Assembly: GCA_016791475.1 (NCBI GenBank)
Contig: JAEUWI010000010.1
Location: forward strand, 84,352-148,351
DNA from: Candidatus Hydrogenedentota bacterium
GTDB taxonomy: Bacteria; Hydrogenedentota; Hydrogenedentia; Hydrogenedentales; JAEUWI01
Direction: 5' to 3'
DNA length: 64,000 nt
Below, piece after piece: positions 28,598-37,183 of this stretch (within the stretch, counting starts at the first letter, position 1; the number at the start of each line of letters is the position of its first letter). The notes under the pieces were generated by a model, which did not search any database, was not told the DNA's origin, and saw only the letters and a program-made list of their open reading frames with translations. The position numbers and the translations under genes are program-made.

Positions 28598-29323
28598 ATG
28601 AACCTGGTGCAACTGACCGAGCCCCTTTTCCTCTACGTGGGTTGCCTCACCCGCGCCGCGGAGCACAAGACCGAGTTTGACGTCGAGCAGGTGCGGCGCG
28701 AGATCATCGGCATCTTCGCCGACATCCGCATCAAGGCAGAGGCCCACCCTTCGCTGGCCTACCAGTACGATCGCACCATCAATCTGATTCTCATTTTCTA
28801 CGTCGATTTCATGATCAAGGAAAGCGACCTGAACATCGCCCGGGAATGGGTGGAGCTGGCCTTCGACGAACAGGAACTCGCCGGTGACGAGCAGTTCTTC
28901 GATTTGCTGGAGCAGACCCTTTCTCAGAACACGGAAGTGGCCCTGCAACAACTCACTGTGTTCCGCGAATGCCTCCGCCTCGGCTTCACCGGTTGCTACA
29001 GCGATGACTGGAAATACATCCGCCAGTTGCACAGCGACATCGACGCCAAAGTCTTCGGCGACCGCTTCGAGCTCTCCGCCCAGTTGACCCCCACGGCCTA
29101 CGAGCACATCGACGAACAGCCTCTGGTCACCCGACCCCTGAAGCGCTATAAGCACGTGCGCTGGGCCCTCATCGCCGCGATTCTGGCCGTGCTGGGGACC
29201 AACGTTTACCTTTACTACTCCAGCTCCGGAGAGTTGCGTCGCACCCTGGACAGCATCACCGAATTTGCCGATGGCGAGACCGCCAAGATGCTCAAACCCG
29301 CTGGCGCGGTAGTGCAGGAGTAA
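28598..29323 (+). CDS. tssL: T6SS inner-membrane protein TssL (DotU family, short form)
   Basis: This 241-residue protein has the DotU cytoplasmic helical bundle (E-P-L-F-L-Y-V near the N-terminus, F-Y-V-D-F-M-I-K-E-S near residue 68, E-C-L-R-L-G-F-T-G-C-Y near 126) and a single C-terminal transmembrane segment at about 188-206. A short periplasmic tail follows with no OmpA-like peptidoglycan-binding domain, so wall anchoring must come from another protein. It sits between tssK and tssM, with tssM starting after six bases. Confidence 0.93.
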   Translation: MNLVQLTEPLFLYVGCLTRAAEHKTEFDVEQVRREIIGIFADIRIKAEAHPSLAYQYDRTINLILIFYVDFMIKESDLNIAREWVELAFDEQELAGDEQFFDLLEQTLSQNTEVALQQLTVFRECLRLGFTGCYSDDWKYIRQLHSDIDAKVFGDRFELSAQLTPTAYEHIDEQPLVTRPLKRYKHVRWALIAAILAVLGTNVYLYYSSSGELRRTLDSITEFADGETAKMLKPAGAVVQE

Positions 29324-29329
29324 CCGCGC

Positions 29330-32300
29330 GTGAATCCGATTGGTAAAATATACGGCTTCATGGAAGAAATCGGGGATTGGCAGTTCCTGATTATTCCGGT
29401 AATCGCTATTATCGGATTGGTGACGGACACCTTTTCCTGGTTTCCGGATTGGCTCCAGACGCCACTCATAATCCTCGTCATCCTCGTCGCGATCGGCAGC
29501 CTGATCTACTTTTGTGTCAAGAACTGGCGGCGCTGGCGGGCAAAAAAAGCCGCCGCCGAAGTCCCGACCGATGGCGCCGTGCCGGAAGAGGAAGTTCCCT
29601 CGATCTCCGACGACGAGTTTCGCCGCGAACTCGCCCGCAAGTTCGACAAGGGCGTCGCCGATCTCGCCAGCTTCCGCAAAGATCCCTACAAGCTGCCCCT
29701 CTACCTGGTGGTGGGGGAAAAGGGCTGCGGCAAGTCCGAGGCCATCCGCCGCAGCGGCATAGGCTTCCCCGCAGGCCTCACCGACACAACGCAGGGCGTG
29801 GGCGGCACCCATGTCCTCGACTGGTGGATTACCAACAAGGCCGTGCTCCTCGATCTGCCCGGCGCCCACTTCTTCGGGCGTGGCGGCGCCTCCGAAGCCC
29901 GCGCGTGGAAGCTCCTCCTCAAGCACATCGCCGATTTTCGGCCCGCAAGCCCGCTCAACGGCATCATCCTCGCCATCTCCGCCGAGACGCTGCTGAACGA
30001 CAGCGACGAGGACGTTAACACCAAGTCCGCGCGACTCGTGGAGCATTTCGAGAATGTCCACCGCGCCCTCGGCACCCAGGTGCCCGTCTTCGTCATGGTC
30101 ACCAAGAGTGATCGGCTCTGTGGCTTTCTGGAGTACTTCTCCGACCTGAAAGAAGGCGGCAACCGCGACCAGATCTTCGGCTGGTCCAATCCCGATTCCC
30201 TGGAGACGCCCTTCAGCCCGGAAAAATTCCGCACCGATATCGACGGTGTCTTCAGTCGGCTCCGGGGCCGCCGCGATTCGCTCCTCCAGTATTCCATCGA
30301 ATCCAAGAGCCTGGCGTACAAGCGCCGCGTGCAGGTAAACCATCTCTACGAGTTCCCCCGGAGTTTTCAAGTTACCGCCCGCCGCCTGGGAACCTACCTG
30401 GAACGCATTTTCGAGCCGGACTCCTGGTACTGCGCGCCCTTCTTCCTTCGCGGCGCCTACTACACGTCCGCCATCCAGCGCGATACCGAGCTGGATCCGT
30501 CGCTGGCCAGGGCCCTTTCGAAACCCCTCGCGGAGCTGCCCGCCGCCGAAACGCGCCACACCGAAGACAGCTATTTCCTCAAGGAAATGCTCAACGACAA
30601 GGTCTTCTGCGAGGGCGGCCTGGTCACGTGGAAGCAGGACCCCCGCTATCAGCGCAAGCGCGCCCGCGCCCGGCTCGTCATGGCCTGCCTCGGCCTGCTG
30701 GTCTGCCTCTTTGCCTACATGATGTGGGAGTCCAACCAGTGGCGCAATGACATGGAGCAGATGCGCCAGAATTGGACTGTGGTGAATACCTGGCTGGCCA
30801 AGAGCGACGCCATCGTGACCCCCGGAAGCGGCGTGGACTATGAGTACAATGGCGACCTGAATGTGGATCTCGCGGGACTGAAGCTCCCCGAAGAGTACGC
30901 CTCGGGCGTATTGATGGCCCGGCTGCCGGAAGTCATGGAAAACCACTGGGTGCGGGAAGTCAGCACGCCCTGGGTCTTCAAGCCCTTCGATCTGGTCAAT
31001 CGCCGCCTCCGCACCGACATGCTGGATGCCTACCGCGGCATCTTTGAGTATCGCTACGTGGCGCCCCTCGCCGTCGCGGCTCAGGATCGCATCGTCAAGG
31101 AAGAGCCCGTCTGGCGCGACGAAGCAACATACGCCCTCGGGCAGCTTCTGCGTATCGAAGCCATGACCGAGGACGGATTCGCACCCGACCTCGGCTCCCA
31201 GGGCCGCAAAGTCGAGCTGAATAGCTTCCTCGCCTATGCCGTCGAGGACAAAGCCCAGTACGCGGAGCACGACAAGTTCTACAACGAATACGTCAAAGAC
31301 CTCTACGACCCGCCCACATCCCAGGCCTGGCCGCCGGAGATTTTCTTCGAAGCCGGAGCCAGGGAACGCCTCCATGCGGCGGTAGACAGCGGTACAACAC
31401 AGTTCAAGAAGCACATAGACACCTATGTATCCGAAGGCGCGGCCTTTGCCGATCTTCGTGCGCTGTTCACCGCGCTGACCGATTTCCACGACGCTGAGTC
31501 CCTCCTCTGGAAGAACGCCCAGGAGGGTGGCAACCCCGATAGCGTCCATGAGATCGATGTCATTCTCGCGTCGTGGCGCGAAGACGTTGAGAAGCTGACC
31601 GAGAAGCGCAAAGCACTGGATGAAGTCATCACCCGCCTCTTCACTGATCGCGAAGTAGACATTAAGAAGCTCTGCGAGGACGAGCGGGAAAAAGTCCAGG
31701 ACAAAGTCAACAGCGACTATCGTATTCTCACCCAGGAGCTCGACAAGGTCGTGCCCATCAAGGTGGACGAGACCGGCCTGCACATACAGGATGTGAAAAA
31801 CCGGCTCGCCGCCGACAAGACCTCGACGGATGCCCTCGTGACCCAGTCTGTCGACAAGTTCCTGGCCGATTTCGACGCGCTCCGCGCCGACCGCGAATTT
31901 CTCGCCAAGACCGACTTTCAGGACATGCGCGGCTACCAGTTGCGCAACCACGTCTATGGATTCCTTCAAGAATCGGACTATGTTGTCGGCGAAGATGTGT
32001 ACGATCCCTTCGATTACCTCCTCGACCTCGAAGAGCTCCAGAAGGCCTTCGACGAGAGCGTGCGCAACATCGCCGATTTCGATACGAACTCGGACAGCTT
32101 CAACAGCGGCCGGGAAGCCGCCGAGGCCATGCTTGCGCTGATCTACCGCCAGCAGCGTTTCAAGGTCGTGGCGCAGATCGTGGAAGCGCTCCCGATCAAT
32201 ACCTCCGACTTCGCCCGCCTCGTGGCCTCACGCGTCGAGGCCCAGTGGCTGGAGCGGCCCGAAGTTCCCCTCACGCCGACCGGCGAAATGCAGCAGTTCG

Positions 32301-34624
32301 ACGATGGATTCAACACCGAAGTGGTCTATGACCTCCTGACACTCTGGTCACACATGAAGGAAATTCTGGGCCAGGAAAAGCTTGGAAAAGACGCCCTGCC
32401 CGACATCGAGCGGCTTCAGCGCAGTTTCAAGGAAAAAAATCAGGTCTTTAACAACTACATTACCGAGTATGTGAACTACTGGTCGCGCATGGTCGACCAG
32501 AACACCGAAATGGTCCAGTACGCCACCTGGAAGGAATTCCACGCGGAGCTGAACAATCTGGAGGTGTACAACGTCAACCACAAACTGCGCATGCTCTACG
32601 AGACCGCGCTTTATGCGGTAGATATCGTGCCCGACACCCACCCCGGCCAGACGGACGCCCACTTGGACCTCTCCCTCAAGCTCAAGGGCCTCGGCGAGGA
32701 CTTTGACGCGGAATGCCTGCGCATTCTAAACGCGTGGAAGGCCATCGAGAAAATCGATCGCGATGTGGTGAACAACATCCTCGTCATGAAGGCCGACGCC
32801 TTCAAGAGCGGCTACCTGTCCCTCCTGGACAACAGTGTGAACAAGGCCAACTTCGCCTTCTGGACCAGCCTCTGCACCCAGGCCGTCCGCCTTCTGGCCG
32901 ACGAGGGCGAGCACCTGTCCCGCTACTACCTCGTGAATCTGGCCACGCGCTATAGGGGCTTCCCCCTTATCAACGACACCGCCACGCCGCCCCTGACGCC
33001 GGAGCAGTTCGACGAGGCCGTGGAACTGGTGCGCCATATCAAGCAGCCGCCGAAGCCCGAAAAAGCGGAATCCCTCATGACCGGCGAACGAACCGGCTGG
33101 CCCGACGTGGACAAGGAAATCGATCGACTCCAGGGCGACAAGGTCATCCGCACGGAATACGAGCGCGAATGGTTCGACCAAATCGTGGCCGTGATGGATT
33201 TCATCGGCGGCGACACGCCCCTGACCTGCGAACTGGTGATCCTGCCCCGCGAAATGCAGGAAAAGCGCCCCCCGCGTTTCCCGGAGCCCATGCCCACCAG
33301 CAAGGTCTATGGCGCCGCGCCCTGGGTCTACCGCTACATGCGGATCAACGGCGAAGCCTTCAATACCGAACCCACAACCTATGTGGTGGGCGAGGCGGCC
33401 AAGACCTATCCGCTGGCACCGGTGTCCAACAAGCTCGCGCTGCACTTCTACTACACGTCCGAGGATCTTAATCCCGGGGTGAACAGCTTCGCACGCCCAA
33501 GCGGCGTGGGGGGGCTGGAAATGGACTGGCTTCCCATCGTCGTGCTGCACATGGGCGACTCCGTCGTGCTGGAAGACAAAATGACCTGCGCCGTGCCCTT
33601 CCGCGTGGTGGACAATGCCGAGCACAAGGACAGCGAGTACTACTATTGGCTCGGCTTCAAGTTTAACAAGGAAATCCCCGATCGCAAGGGCTGGCCCTCG
33701 GCCTACAACTGGCCCAGCCTGCGCCGTATGCCCCGTGCTCTGGGCGACTCCTATCCCGAAGAAGCGGAGGGTAGCCAGTTCATCAATCCCGACGCGCCCC
33801 TGCTGCCCCTGGTTCGCGAAGAAGGGATTCCCGAGCCGGTTCAGACCAATGCCACGTCGGTGCAGGTCAGCGACAAGATCAAGGAAGTGATGATAACCGG
33901 TTCGGGCGACACCGCCCCCCCTGCGGCGCCTGCGCCGGCTCCCGAAGTGACGCCGTTGCCCGCCCCGGAGCCCGCGCCAACCGTCGCACCGGCATCCACC
34001 GGAACCGCGCCCATGCCCAATGGCGCCTACAGTTACAAGCCCGCCGCCGAATCGCCCCGCGTGTTTACCCTGGACAATCCAAGCACCCCGGTTCGCGGGG
34101 GAGAAGTGCCACAGACCGTTCCGGTAGAAGCTTCGCCCCAGCCCGATCTGGATGTCGCCCACGCGCCAGCCGTCGAAGCATCTGCGCCCGACTACACGCT
34201 TCCGGGTGAAATCCCGCCAGCAACCCAATCTGAGCCTGCTGTGGCGCGCTCGTTCCAGCAGGCGCCTGCGCCTGCCCCCGCCACGGCCCCGGTTGCGACG
34301 GCACCCGCGCCTCAACCCGCCATGCCCGCCGTGCGCACCGAGCCCATCAAGCGCCCGCCGGCGATTGTGCCCGCACCGGAGCGGCCGCTCTATACCACCG
34401 AGGTGACCTTCACCACGCCCCGCGAACCTGCGAACGGCGCAGCGCCCGAGCCACCGATCATTGGCGCACCCTCCGCTCCCGCCGCGAGCCGCGATGCGGT
34501 CGCCGATCCCTATTCCGAGAGCACCGGTCCGGGCTATGGCGGCAAGAAGAGTAAAAAAAAAACCGATCCGGGCCTGGATCCCCCGCAGGAGCGACGAGTA
34601 AGCCGGGGCCGACCGGACCGGTAA
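29330..34624 (+). CDS. tssM: T6SS inner-membrane NTPase-like protein TssM (IcmF), with long Pro/Ala-rich tail
   Basis: The 1764 residues exceed the usual TssM length of about 1100-1300. Two N-terminal transmembrane segments (about 15-63) precede the cytoplasmic domain, which has a Walker A motif G-E-K-G-C-G-K-S near 127-134. A third transmembrane segment (about 447-466) leads to a large periplasmic region. From about 1525 the protein is Pro/Ala-rich and probably disordered. The start is GTG with AGGAG nine bases upstream. Near the end a run of ten A (34553-34562) is read as K-K-K. After it this frame gives only 21 Arg/Pro-rich residues before its stop, while the -1 frame stays open into three Ig-like domains, so the true product may be longer. 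Confidence 0.93.
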   Translation: MNPIGKIYGFMEEIGDWQFLIIPVIAIIGLVTDTFSWFPDWLQTPLIILVILVAIGSLIYFCVKNWRRWRAKKAAAEVPTDGAVPEEEVPSISDDEFRRELARKFDKGVADLASFRKDPYKLPLYLVVGEKGCGKSEAIRRSGIGFPAGLTDTTQGVGGTHVLDWWITNKAVLLDLPGAHFFGRGGASEARAWKLLLKHIADFRPASPLNGIILAISAETLLNDSDEDVNTKSARLVEHFENVHRALGTQVPVFVMVTKSDRLCGFLEYFSDLKEGGNRDQIFGWSNPDSLETPFSPEKFRTDIDGVFSRLRGRRDSLLQYSIESKSLAYKRRVQVNHLYEFPRSFQVTARRLGTYLERIFEPDSWYCAPFFLRGAYYTSAIQRDTELDPSLARALSKPLAELPAAETRHTEDSYFLKEMLNDKVFCEGGLVTWKQDPRYQRKRARARLVMACLGLLVCLFAYMMWESNQWRNDMEQMRQNWTVVNTWLAKSDAIVTPGSGVDYEYNGDLNVDLAGLKLPEEYASGVLMARLPEVMENHWVREVSTPWVFKPFDLVNRRLRTDMLDAYRGIFEYRYVAPLAVAAQDRIVKEEPVWRDEATYALGQLLRIEAMTEDGFAPDLGSQGRKVELNSFLAYAVEDKAQYAEHDKFYNEYVKDLYDPPTSQAWPPEIFFEAGARERLHAAVDSGTTQFKKHIDTYVSEGAAFADLRALFTALTDFHDAESLLWKNAQEGGNPDSVHEIDVILASWREDVEKLTEKRKALDEVITRLFTDREVDIKKLCEDEREKVQDKVNSDYRILTQELDKVVPIKVDETGLHIQDVKNRLAADKTSTDALVTQSVDKFLADFDALRADREFLAKTDFQDMRGYQLRNHVYGFLQESDYVVGEDVYDPFDYLLDLEELQKAFDESVRNIADFDTNSDSFNSGREAAEAMLALIYRQQRFKVVAQIVEALPINTSDFARLVASRVEAQWLERPEVPLTPTGEMQQFDDGFNTEVVYDLLTLWSHMKEILGQEKLGKDALPDIERLQRSFKEKNQVFNNYITEYVNYWSRMVDQNTEMVQYATWKEFHAELNNLEVYNVNHKLRMLYETALYAVDIVPDTHPGQTDAHLDLSLKLKGLGEDFDAECLRILNAWKAIEKIDRDVVNNILVMKADAFKSGYLSLLDNSVNKANFAFWTSLCTQAVRLLADEGEHLSRYYLVNLATRYRGFPLINDTATPPLTPEQFDEAVELVRHIKQPPKPEKAESLMTGERTGWPDVDKEIDRLQGDKVIRTEYEREWFDQIVAVMDFIGGDTPLTCELVILPREMQEKRPPRFPEPMPTSKVYGAAPWVYRYMRINGEAFNTEPTTYVVGEAAKTYPLAPVSNKLALHFYYTSEDLNPGVNSFARPSGVGGLEMDWLPIVVLHMGDSVVLEDKMTCAVPFRVVDNAEHKDSEYYYWLGFKFNKEIPDRKGWPSAYNWPSLRRMPRALGDSYPEEAEGSQFINPDAPLLPLVREEGIPEPVQTNATSVQVSDKIKEVMITGSGDTAPPAAPAPAPEVTPLPAPEPAPTVAPASTGTAPMPNGAYSYKPAAESPRVFTLDNPSTPVRGGEVPQTVPVEASPQPDLDVAHAPAVEASAPDYTLPGEIPPATQSEPAVARSFQQAPAPAPATAPVATAPAPQPAMPAVRTEPIKRPPAIVPAPERPLYTTEVTFTTPREPANGAAPEPPIIGAPSAPAASRDAVADPYSESTGPGYGGKKSKKKTDPGLDPPQERRVSRGRPDR
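34553..34562 (+). other. A10 homopolymer at the tssM 3' end: frameshift, slippage or sequence-error site
   Basis: Ten consecutive A bases lie inside tssM, read as AGT AAA AAA AAA ACC. A TAA in the -1 frame (34552-34554) abuts the run, and that frame is then open from 34555 to 35700. Runs of nine or more A are known sites of transcriptional slippage in bacteria, and A-AAA-AAA is also a -1 ribosomal slippery sequence. A missing A in the assembly would look the same. Confidence 0.8.
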
Positions 34625-34713
34625 CCGTCGTCGAGACCCGGTCGCCGATCAAGAAAGATGATCGGCGCCTGTCCAATCCCGCCATTCTGAACCAGTATGA
34701 CCGCCCCAAGATT

Positions 34714-35700
34714 GTGGTGCGCCAGGCTCCGGACCAGCCCGATCCGACCAATCAGTTTCCCATCTACTTCGACATCAAAATCGACGAGCCCGTGGTGGAT
34801 TTCCCCACGGGCGCCAACGCTCCCGGCATTGTATTGTCGGGCACGGCTTCTGGCCTGCGCTATAGGGTCGAGGGCGAGCGCGACACCTACCGCGTCGCCA
34901 TCCTTTCCGCCGAGCACGACGGTACTATCGAGGTCAGCGTGCCCGATGGGCTGTGCGCCGACCTCTTCGGCAATCTCAATGTTCCCTCTACGGCCGAAGA
35001 CGCCAGTGTCGTCTTTGATGGATCGCGACCCACCTGTCTCGTCCACAGCGAGGCCGCCGGTGTGGTCAACAACGCCACCATGGAAATCGCGCTGGGCTTT
35101 TCCGAGCCCGTATTCGGACTGAAAGACGAAAGCCTCTCCGTTGGCAACGCCGAGCTCAAGCGCAAGGCAGGGGCCGATGGCGATGCCATCTATCTCTTCT
35201 CCGTTACCCCCGCACAGGACGGTACGATCGCATTCCAGATTCCGGAAGATGTGGCGCACGACGCCGTCGGCAATGGCAACGAGGCATCGCCCGCCTTTTC
35301 GATTGTGGTGGACAGCGCCGGCCCGGTGGTCGCCCTCACGTCCTTCGAGACGCCTGGCGCCAGCAATGCCCGCCTCATTCGCGTGCGCGCGGAGTTCAGC
35401 GAGCCCGTACAGGGATTCGAGCGGGGCGATGTCGCCGTCGCCTATGGGAAAATGATCAATTTCTCCGCCGAGCCGGATGGCAAGACCTTCATCATCGATA
35501 TGCGTCAGGATCGGGGGCCCGTAACCCTGTCCATCCCGGCCGGGGTGGCCACGGACCAGATTGGAAACCCAAACCTCCCTTCGGAACCTTTCCACCGGGA
35601 CTACGGGCCCGCCCGGCGCACGCCCGTGGAGGTGGAGCCCGATGTCTCAGCGCCGCCCCTCATTGGACGTCCCCAGAGTGCCGTCACCCGCAATCCATAA
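34714..35700 (+). CDS. Three tandem bacterial Ig-like (Big_12-type) domains; probable C-terminal extension of TssM
   Basis: The frame is open from 34555 to the stop at 35698-35700 (381 codons), but its first start codon is GTG at 34714, which has no ribosome site. The 53 codons before it read as protein-like sequence and use the same GC-rich third positions. Three repeats contain F-S-E-P-V or I-D-E-P-V, then D-G-T-I/V-x-x-x-V/I-P, then a D-x-x-G-N motif, the pattern of Big_12-type domains often found in surface proteins. There is no signal peptide, yet such domains normally act outside the cytoplasm. Fusion to TssM, whose C-terminal region is periplasmic, would solve this. A stand-alone cytoplasmic protein is the less likely reading. 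Confidence 0.7.
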   Translation: MVRQAPDQPDPTNQFPIYFDIKIDEPVVDFPTGANAPGIVLSGTASGLRYRVEGERDTYRVAILSAEHDGTIEVSVPDGLCADLFGNLNVPSTAEDASVVFDGSRPTCLVHSEAAGVVNNATMEIALGFSEPVFGLKDESLSVGNAELKRKAGADGDAIYLFSVTPAQDGTIAFQIPEDVAHDAVGNGNEASPAFSIVVDSAGPVVALTSFETPGASNARLIRVRAEFSEPVQGFERGDVAVAYGKMINFSAEPDGKTFIIDMRQDRGPVTLSIPAGVATDQIGNPNLPSEPFHRDYGPARRTPVEVEPDVSAPPLIGRPQSAVTRNP

Positions 35701-35724
35701 TCATGTCCGAAAGGATTCATCGCC

Positions 35725-36063
35725 ATGGGTCTAAGACAACGGGCCAGAGAAGCCTTCGAAGCCCGACAGGAAGAGATTCTCGCGGAAAAGATTCGGACAA
35801 CCCGACAGATTCTCCGGGAGCGCTTCGGTGTAAAGGAAGAGGAGATGGACACCTTCGAAGCCGCTTCCATCGGCCTCTGCGGTGCCGATAAGACGATCCG
35901 CATTGAAGATTTGCTCTTTATGGTAGACGACGCCGGCCGGCTTCACGTCCGCGATCAGCGTGCCACCTGGCACACCGACGAACCCTGGAAACCCATAGAG
36001 TCCCTGGCGGATCTGGGCCAGATCGCCGCCCAATCCACCGTCCAGACGACACCGAGAATATGA
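35725..36063 (+). CDS. Small uncharacterised protein at the end of the T6SS block
   Basis: This has 112 residues and I do not recognise its family. The N-terminal about 45 residues are a charged helix (R-Q-R-A-R-E-A-F-E-A region, then L-R-E-R-F-G-V). A compact segment with I-R-I-E-D-L-L-F-M-V-D-D-A-G-R-L-H-V-R follows, which looks like beta strands. No signal peptide or membrane segment is seen. AAAGGA is well placed upstream of the ATG and the gene starts 25 bases after the Ig-like frame stops, so it is probably co-transcribed with tssM. Confidence 0.6.
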   Translation: MGLRQRAREAFEARQEEILAEKIRTTRQILRERFGVKEEEMDTFEAASIGLCGADKTIRIEDLLFMVDDAGRLHVRDQRATWHTDEPWKPIESLADLGQIAAQSTVQTTPRI

Positions 36064-36510
36064 CCAATGGGTGTGCCAACGGTAGCGCCAGGTGCCACCC
36101 ACAGCCGGGTTCCACCAACAGCAACGGGGGGGTGCGGACGAGCGAGGTGAACTTCGTTCAATAAGGGTGATCAAGGTGTTCAATGCAGGGCATCGGCAAT
36201 AGAAATCTCAGTGACGCCGGGAACCGTCAAGAGTGACGTTGGGTGCCACCCACACCCGGAGGAGCGCAGCGGGGGAGGATGTGGGTGCGGAGGAGCGAGG
36301 TGAACTTCGTTCAATAAGAGTTGATCAAGGTGTTCAAAGCAGGACATCGGCAATGGAACTCTCGGTGATGCCGGGAGCCGTCAAAAGTGACGTTGGGTGC
36401 GGACCGAGGGAGGTAAAGATTCGCTCAATCGAAGTTCATGACGAAGCAAAAAGCAGACTATCGACAATGAATTGTCACTCTTGATGCTCAACAACTCCCA
36501 TGGGGCCTTC
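36064..36510 (+). repeat. Degenerate direct repeats and left REP-like element upstream of the RAYT gene
   Basis: Two copies of a segment starting GGTGCGGA (36131 and 36284) are highly similar over about 110 bases. A third, weaker copy starts at 36396. Between the first two lies the left arm of a 59-60-base inverted repeat (36233-36292), itself an imperfect hairpin with CACCCACA and TGTGGGTG ends. No gene is seen here. The region looks like REP-type repeats that spread around a RAYT transposase gene. Confidence 0.75.
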
Positions 36511-37071
36511 ATGGAAGAACCGCCGCACCGAAAGACACGGGAAACGTACAATACGCCGGGCGAGGCTCACGAACTCACCTTTACCTGTTTCAAGTATCGG
36601 AAGTTCCTCAGCAAAGACCGTACTCGCTGGTACGCCATCAATGCCCTTGACCGGTTCCGAAAACAGTACAGCTACGACCTTTGGGCCTTTGTCATCATGC
36701 CGGAGCATATGCACGTAATCGTCTATCCTCGTGATGAGCAATATGACATGTCGGACTTTTTGGGATCGGTCAAACAATCGGTGGCAAAAAAGGCGACGTT
36801 CTATCTCCGCCGATACAATCCAGACGGACTGAAGTATCTCGCGACCGGCATGGAGTGCGCACCGTATGCGTTCTGGATGGATGGTCCCGGCTACGACCGA
36901 AACGTTATCAAGCCAAAAACGCTGGCCCATATGGTTGGATATGTTCACAACAATCCCGTTCGCCGCGGGCTGGTGCAAGATCCGGAAGATTGGTACTGGT
37001 CGAGCGCGCGTGAGTGGTTGGAGCCTGGTTCAGGCCCCTTGAGTCTGGACTTGGATTCCTATCCCTTTTGA
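36511..37071 (+). CDS. REP-associated tyrosine transposase (RAYT, Y1 HUH family)
   Basis: From the ATG at 36511 this is 186 residues, typical for RAYTs. It contains the HUH motif H-M-H-V-I-V preceded by M-P-E, and the family-typical Y-V-H-N-N-P-V-R-R-G-L-V followed by W-Y-W-S-S-A-R. These enzymes cut single-stranded DNA at REP hairpins and are thought to spread REP sequences. An upstream TTG at 36472 would add 13 residues not typical of the family. An inverted repeat flanks it (36233-36292 and 37095-37153). It separates the T6SS block from the minus-strand effector-like pair. Confidence 0.92.
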   Translation: MEEPPHRKTRETYNTPGEAHELTFTCFKYRKFLSKDRTRWYAINALDRFRKQYSYDLWAFVIMPEHMHVIVYPRDEQYDMSDFLGSVKQSVAKKATFYLRRYNPDGLKYLATGMECAPYAFWMDGPGYDRNVIKPKTLAHMVGYVHNNPVRRGLVQDPEDWYWSSAREWLEPGSGPLSLDLDSYPF

Positions 37072-37094
37072 TATGTGGGGCTGGCTGCGCGTGC

Positions 37095-37153
37095 TCCGCA
37101 CCCACATCCTCCCCCGCTGCGCTCCGCCGGGTGTGGGTGGCACCCGGCGTCAC
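37095..37153 (-). repeat. Right REP-like inverted-repeat arm
   Basis: These 59 bases are a near-perfect reverse complement of 36233-36292, with only about three differences in the core. The two arms bracket the RAYT gene in opposite orientation. The hairpin core has CACCCACA/TGTGGGTG ends around a GC-rich interior. Both ends of a RAYT carrying REP elements is the normal arrangement for a still-recognisable REP unit. Confidence 0.85.
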
Positions 37154-37183
37154 TTTTGGTGGCAACCGTGATCCCGTCCCCAA

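Noticed and set aside
27320-31969. A 1549-codon open frame on the minus strand
   Set aside because: It lies antisense to tssK, tssL and tssM, which have clear family motifs. It is a shadow of GC-rich codon use, with no ribosome site or recognisable domain.
36908-37183. Small minus-strand open frame over the RAYT 3' end
   Set aside because: It is antisense to the RAYT and crosses the REP arm. Its similarity to an open frame at 36233 only reflects the inverted repeat.
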